Assembly (NCBI GenBank): GCA_964435115.1
Contig: CAYSYM010000014.1
Location: 1 to 64,000, forward strand
Source: CAYSYM01 sp964435115
GTDB lineage: Bacteria > Chloroflexota > UBA6077 > CF-72
Direction of reading: 5' to 3'
DNA length: 64,000 nucleotides
The first letter of the stretch is position 1. Each line of letters opens with the position of its first letter. Shown piece after piece: positions 61,860 to 64,000 of the stretch. The notes beneath the pieces were generated by a model, which saw only the letters and a list, made by a program, of their open reading frames with translations, had not been told where the DNA came from and did not search any database. The position numbers and the translations under genes are program-made.

Positions 61860-63767
61860 GTGCTCAGAGTCACTTCCGTAGATCCACCGCCGCTGGGCCT
61901 CGTCCTCGGCGTCACGTTCGGGCTGTCAGCACTGTTGACGCTCCTCGTCGCGCGTTGGGCAGCCGCGCGCGGCATCGTCGCGAAACCGCGCCAGGACCGC
62001 TGGCACACGCAGCCGACGCCGCTCCTGGGCGGCGTGGCTATCTACGCGACCACCACCCTGGCTGCGCTCGCGTTTGCGCCGCTCGACCTGCGACTGCTCG
62101 GCCTCCTCGCGGGTGGCACCGCGCTCTTCGCGACCGGGCTCGTCGACGACGTGCGCCGCCTCCGGCCGCAGACGAAGCTGGTGGTCCAGATCCTGGCGGC
62201 GAGCGGCCTGGTCCTCGCCGGCGTGCGCATCGAGACGAGCATCCTGGCCCTGATGGCCATTCCGCTGACGATCGTCTGGATCGTGGGCATCACCAATGCC
62301 TTCAACCTACTGGACAACATGGATGGACTCTCGGCGGGCACGGCGGCCATCGCGTCGTTCTTCCTGCTGGGCTTCAGCCTCTCCGTGGGGAACCTGACCA
62401 CCGCAGTGCTCAGCCTCGCCCTGGCGGGTAGCGCGCTGGGGTTCCTGGTCTACAACTTCCACCCGGCGCGCGTCTTCATGGGCGATTCGGGCAGCATGTT
62501 CCTCGGCTTCATGCTGAGCGGGGTGGCGCTGCTGGGGACGCGCGAGATGGCTTCGGACGTCTTCTTCGTGCTCCTCGTTCCGGCCACGATGATGGGGCTG
62601 CCGATCTTCGACACCACGCTCGTCTCGATCATGCGGACCGTCGAGGGCCGGCCGCTCTCGCAGGGGGGACGCGACCACCTCAGCCACCGGCTGGTGGCGC
62701 TGGGTCTGAGCGAGCGACAGGCCGTCCTGCTGCTGTACCTGCTAGCCGCCGGCTTCGGCAGCCTGGGGCTACTCGCCCGTTCGGTAGGTGTCTGGGCCAG
62801 TCTGGCAGCCGGCGGCGTCCTCCTCGCGGCAGTCATTCTCTTCGGCGCGTACCTGGCCCAGGTGCGCATCTACCGACCGGCACAGTTCGCCAAGGCGGAG
62901 CGCACCGCCAGCCTCGCGGACCGGCCAGTCATTAACGGCATGCTCATGTTCAAGCGCGAGCTGGGGCTCGTCAGCCTGGACTTCGTCTTCGTCTGGGTCG
63001 CCTACCTCGGCGCGTTCCTGCTGCGATTCGGCGCGCAGAACGCCACCGTTCCGCCGGCGGTGGGGGAGCTGCCACCCCTCCCGGACCTCTTCTCGCAGAC
63101 GCTACCGTACGTTGTCGTGGTCCAGCTCGGAATGCTGTTCGTGTTTCAGGCCTACCGCGGCATGTGGCGTTACATGGGTGTGGCCGACCTGCTCGCCCTG
63201 GTGAAGGGGACGAGCGCGGGCACGCTGCTGCTCCTGGCGCTGCTCCCGGCTGTGCTCCCCCGGCTGGCCGTGCCCCCGCGGTCGGTGCTCGTCATCGACT
63301 GGCTGCTGGTGACCGCGCTGCTGGTGGGCTCTCGCGTGTCGTTCGCGGCGCTCACCGATACCTTCGCCCGGCTGCAGCGGCAGCGCGTGCCGGGCATCCT
63401 GATCGTCGGCGCCGGGGATCTCGGCGAGCTGGTGCTCCGCTCGGTCCTGCGATCGCGCCCAGCGGCCTACCAGGCCGTTGGGTTCCTCGACCCTGACCCG
63501 GCGAAGCGGAACCGCTCGATCCACGGCGTGCGCGTGCTGGGGACGATCGACGACCTGGACGAGGTGGTGGCCGAGCACGATGTCGACCTCGTCGTCCTGG
63601 CGTTGACCCATGCCGCCGAGGCGGTAGTGCAGGACGCGAAGCGCCAGTGCGAAGAGCTAGGCCTCCCCTGCTACCAGGCGGCCGCGTTCGTGGAGATGCA
63701 CTTCGCCGGGTCGCTGCCTGCAGCACCCCCACCCGACGTGCCGGCCGCGCCAGGGTCGCCAAACTGA
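61860..63767 (+). CDS. WecA/MraY-type phosphoglycosyltransferase fused to CapD-like membrane and CoA-binding domain
   Basis: A 635-residue fusion. Residues 1-335 form a polyprenyl-phosphate N-acetylhexosamine-1-phosphate transferase with about 10-11 helices: DD at 96-97 in LVDDVRRL, LDNMDG (151-156), GDSGS (208-212) and an HxxHR site RDHLSHRL near 271-278, as in WecA. Residues 360-500 have four further helices, followed by a Rossmann CoA-binding-type domain with GAGDLGELV (517-525) and GVRVLGTIDDLDEVV. This second part resembles the N-terminal half of CapD/WbpM/PglF but lacks their catalytic SDR. Start GTG 61860 follows a good promoter. It likely initiates glycan synthesis; the role of the second part is unknown. 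Confidence 0.8.
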   Translation: MLRVTSVDPPPLGLVLGVTFGLSALLTLLVARWAAARGIVAKPRQDRWHTQPTPLLGGVAIYATTTLAALAFAPLDLRLLGLLAGGTALFATGLVDDVRRLRPQTKLVVQILAASGLVLAGVRIETSILALMAIPLTIVWIVGITNAFNLLDNMDGLSAGTAAIASFFLLGFSLSVGNLTTAVLSLALAGSALGFLVYNFHPARVFMGDSGSMFLGFMLSGVALLGTREMASDVFFVLLVPATMMGLPIFDTTLVSIMRTVEGRPLSQGGRDHLSHRLVALGLSERQAVLLLYLLAAGFGSLGLLARSVGVWASLAAGGVLLAAVILFGAYLAQVRIYRPAQFAKAERTASLADRPVINGMLMFKRELGLVSLDFVFVWVAYLGAFLLRFGAQNATVPPAVGELPPLPDLFSQTLPYVVVVQLGMLFVFQAYRGMWRYMGVADLLALVKGTSAGTLLLLALLPAVLPRLAVPPRSVLVIDWLLVTALLVGSRVSFAALTDTFARLQRQRVPGILIVGAGDLGELVLRSVLRSRPAAYQAVGFLDPDPAKRNRSIHGVRVLGTIDDLDEVVAEHDVDLVVLALTHAAEAVVQDAKRQCEELGLPCYQAAAFVEMHFAGSLPAAPPPDVPAAPGSPN

Positions 63768-63787
63768 GCCTGCGTCCCTCCCCCGGC

Positions 63788-64000
63788 ATGGCGGTGAACG
63801 GCCGCGGCACGGCTGGCGACGCGCGTCCTGGTTCGGCCCGGGCGGGGCCGAGGCGTTCAGCCTGCCCGGCCGGGAGCGCGGAGCGTTTCGGGCCCGAGGG
63901 GTGGATCATCCTCGCCCTGGCGGCCCTGGCCATCCTCAGCCGCGTCTACACCACCAACAGCCTGGCCGGCGAGCCCACGCCAGACGAGTTCCAGTTCGGC
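63788..64000 (+). CDS. Start of a GT-C-like membrane protein (3' end outside window)
   Basis: Seventy-one codons from ATG 63788 run to the right edge without a stop. After a polar 40-residue lead comes a hydrophobic segment (GWIILALAALAILSRVYTTN) and then SLAGEPTPDEFQF, similar to the acidic first-loop region of GT39-type transferases. The ATG lies 21 bases after the preceding stop. The class is suggested only by this short stretch. Confidence 0.45.
   Translation, partial: MAVNGRGTAGDARPGSARAGPRRSACPAGSAERFGPEGWIILALAALAILSRVYTTNSLAGEPTPDEFQFG

Overview
This is a GC-rich window (roughly 70% by eye) with compact bacterial gene packing, many GTG and a few TTG starts, and frequent 4-base GTGA or ATGA stop/start overlaps. 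No rRNA, tRNA or CRISPR array was seen. The gene families (Wzm/Wzt exporter, liv-type ABC operon with a luciferase-like oxidoreductase, zinc-ribbon threonine synthase, HD-GYP-like remnant) suit a high-GC Chloroflexota-like or related lineage. That assignment is an impression, not a result.

Region 1 (1-16163) is mixed housekeeping and accessory content. It holds the tail of a DNA methyltransferase, an AzgA-type purine permease, a Phd/RelE-type toxin-antitoxin pair with palindromic operators, a threonine synthase-like enzyme and two convergent single-domain response regulators. A minus-strand branched-chain amino-acid-type ABC operon follows: binding protein, LivH, LivM, LivG and LivF, then an LLM flavin oxidoreductase and a VOC protein. 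After it come a SRPBCC protein, an orphan conserved protein, a truncated HD-GYP-like remnant and a secreted glycosidase-like protein.

Region 2 (16164-34613) starts with three small or hypothetical proteins and then becomes a glycan locus. A five-gene plus-strand run encodes glycosyltransferases, a methyltransferase and a Gfo/Idh/MocA oxidoreductase. Scattered genes on both strands follow: GT-C membrane glycosyltransferases, GT4 enzymes, a first AsnB-type amidotransferase and a GDP-fucose-synthase-like epimerase. Paired hairpins mark several convergent gene ends.

Region 3 (34631-42325) is a tightly coupled operon. It encodes a CMP-nonulosonate (sialic-acid-like) cassette (cytidylyltransferase, Gfo/Idh/MocA, SDR, NeuB-like synthase, KdsC-like phosphatase). 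An ABC polysaccharide exporter follows, made of one Wzm permease and two tandem Wzt ATPases.

Region 4 (42458-64000) is a second long glycan run: a DPM-like GT2 next to a GT-C enzyme, six more GT4-type enzymes, a TylF-like O-methyltransferase, a heparinase II/III-type lyase, a second AsnB and an NDP-sugar epimerase. It ends with a minus-strand NDP-sugar 6-dehydrogenase, an unusual fusion of a WecA/MraY-type phosphoglycosyltransferase to the membrane plus CoA-binding part of CapD-type proteins, and the start of another GT-C protein.

Together regions 2-4 look like one surface polysaccharide or glycoconjugate locus. The inferred order of events is: initiation by the polyprenyl-phosphate transferase fusion, assembly by many GTs, decoration with a nonulosonate and possibly uronamides (dehydrogenase plus AsnB), export by Wzm/Wzt, and trimming or remodelling by a lyase.
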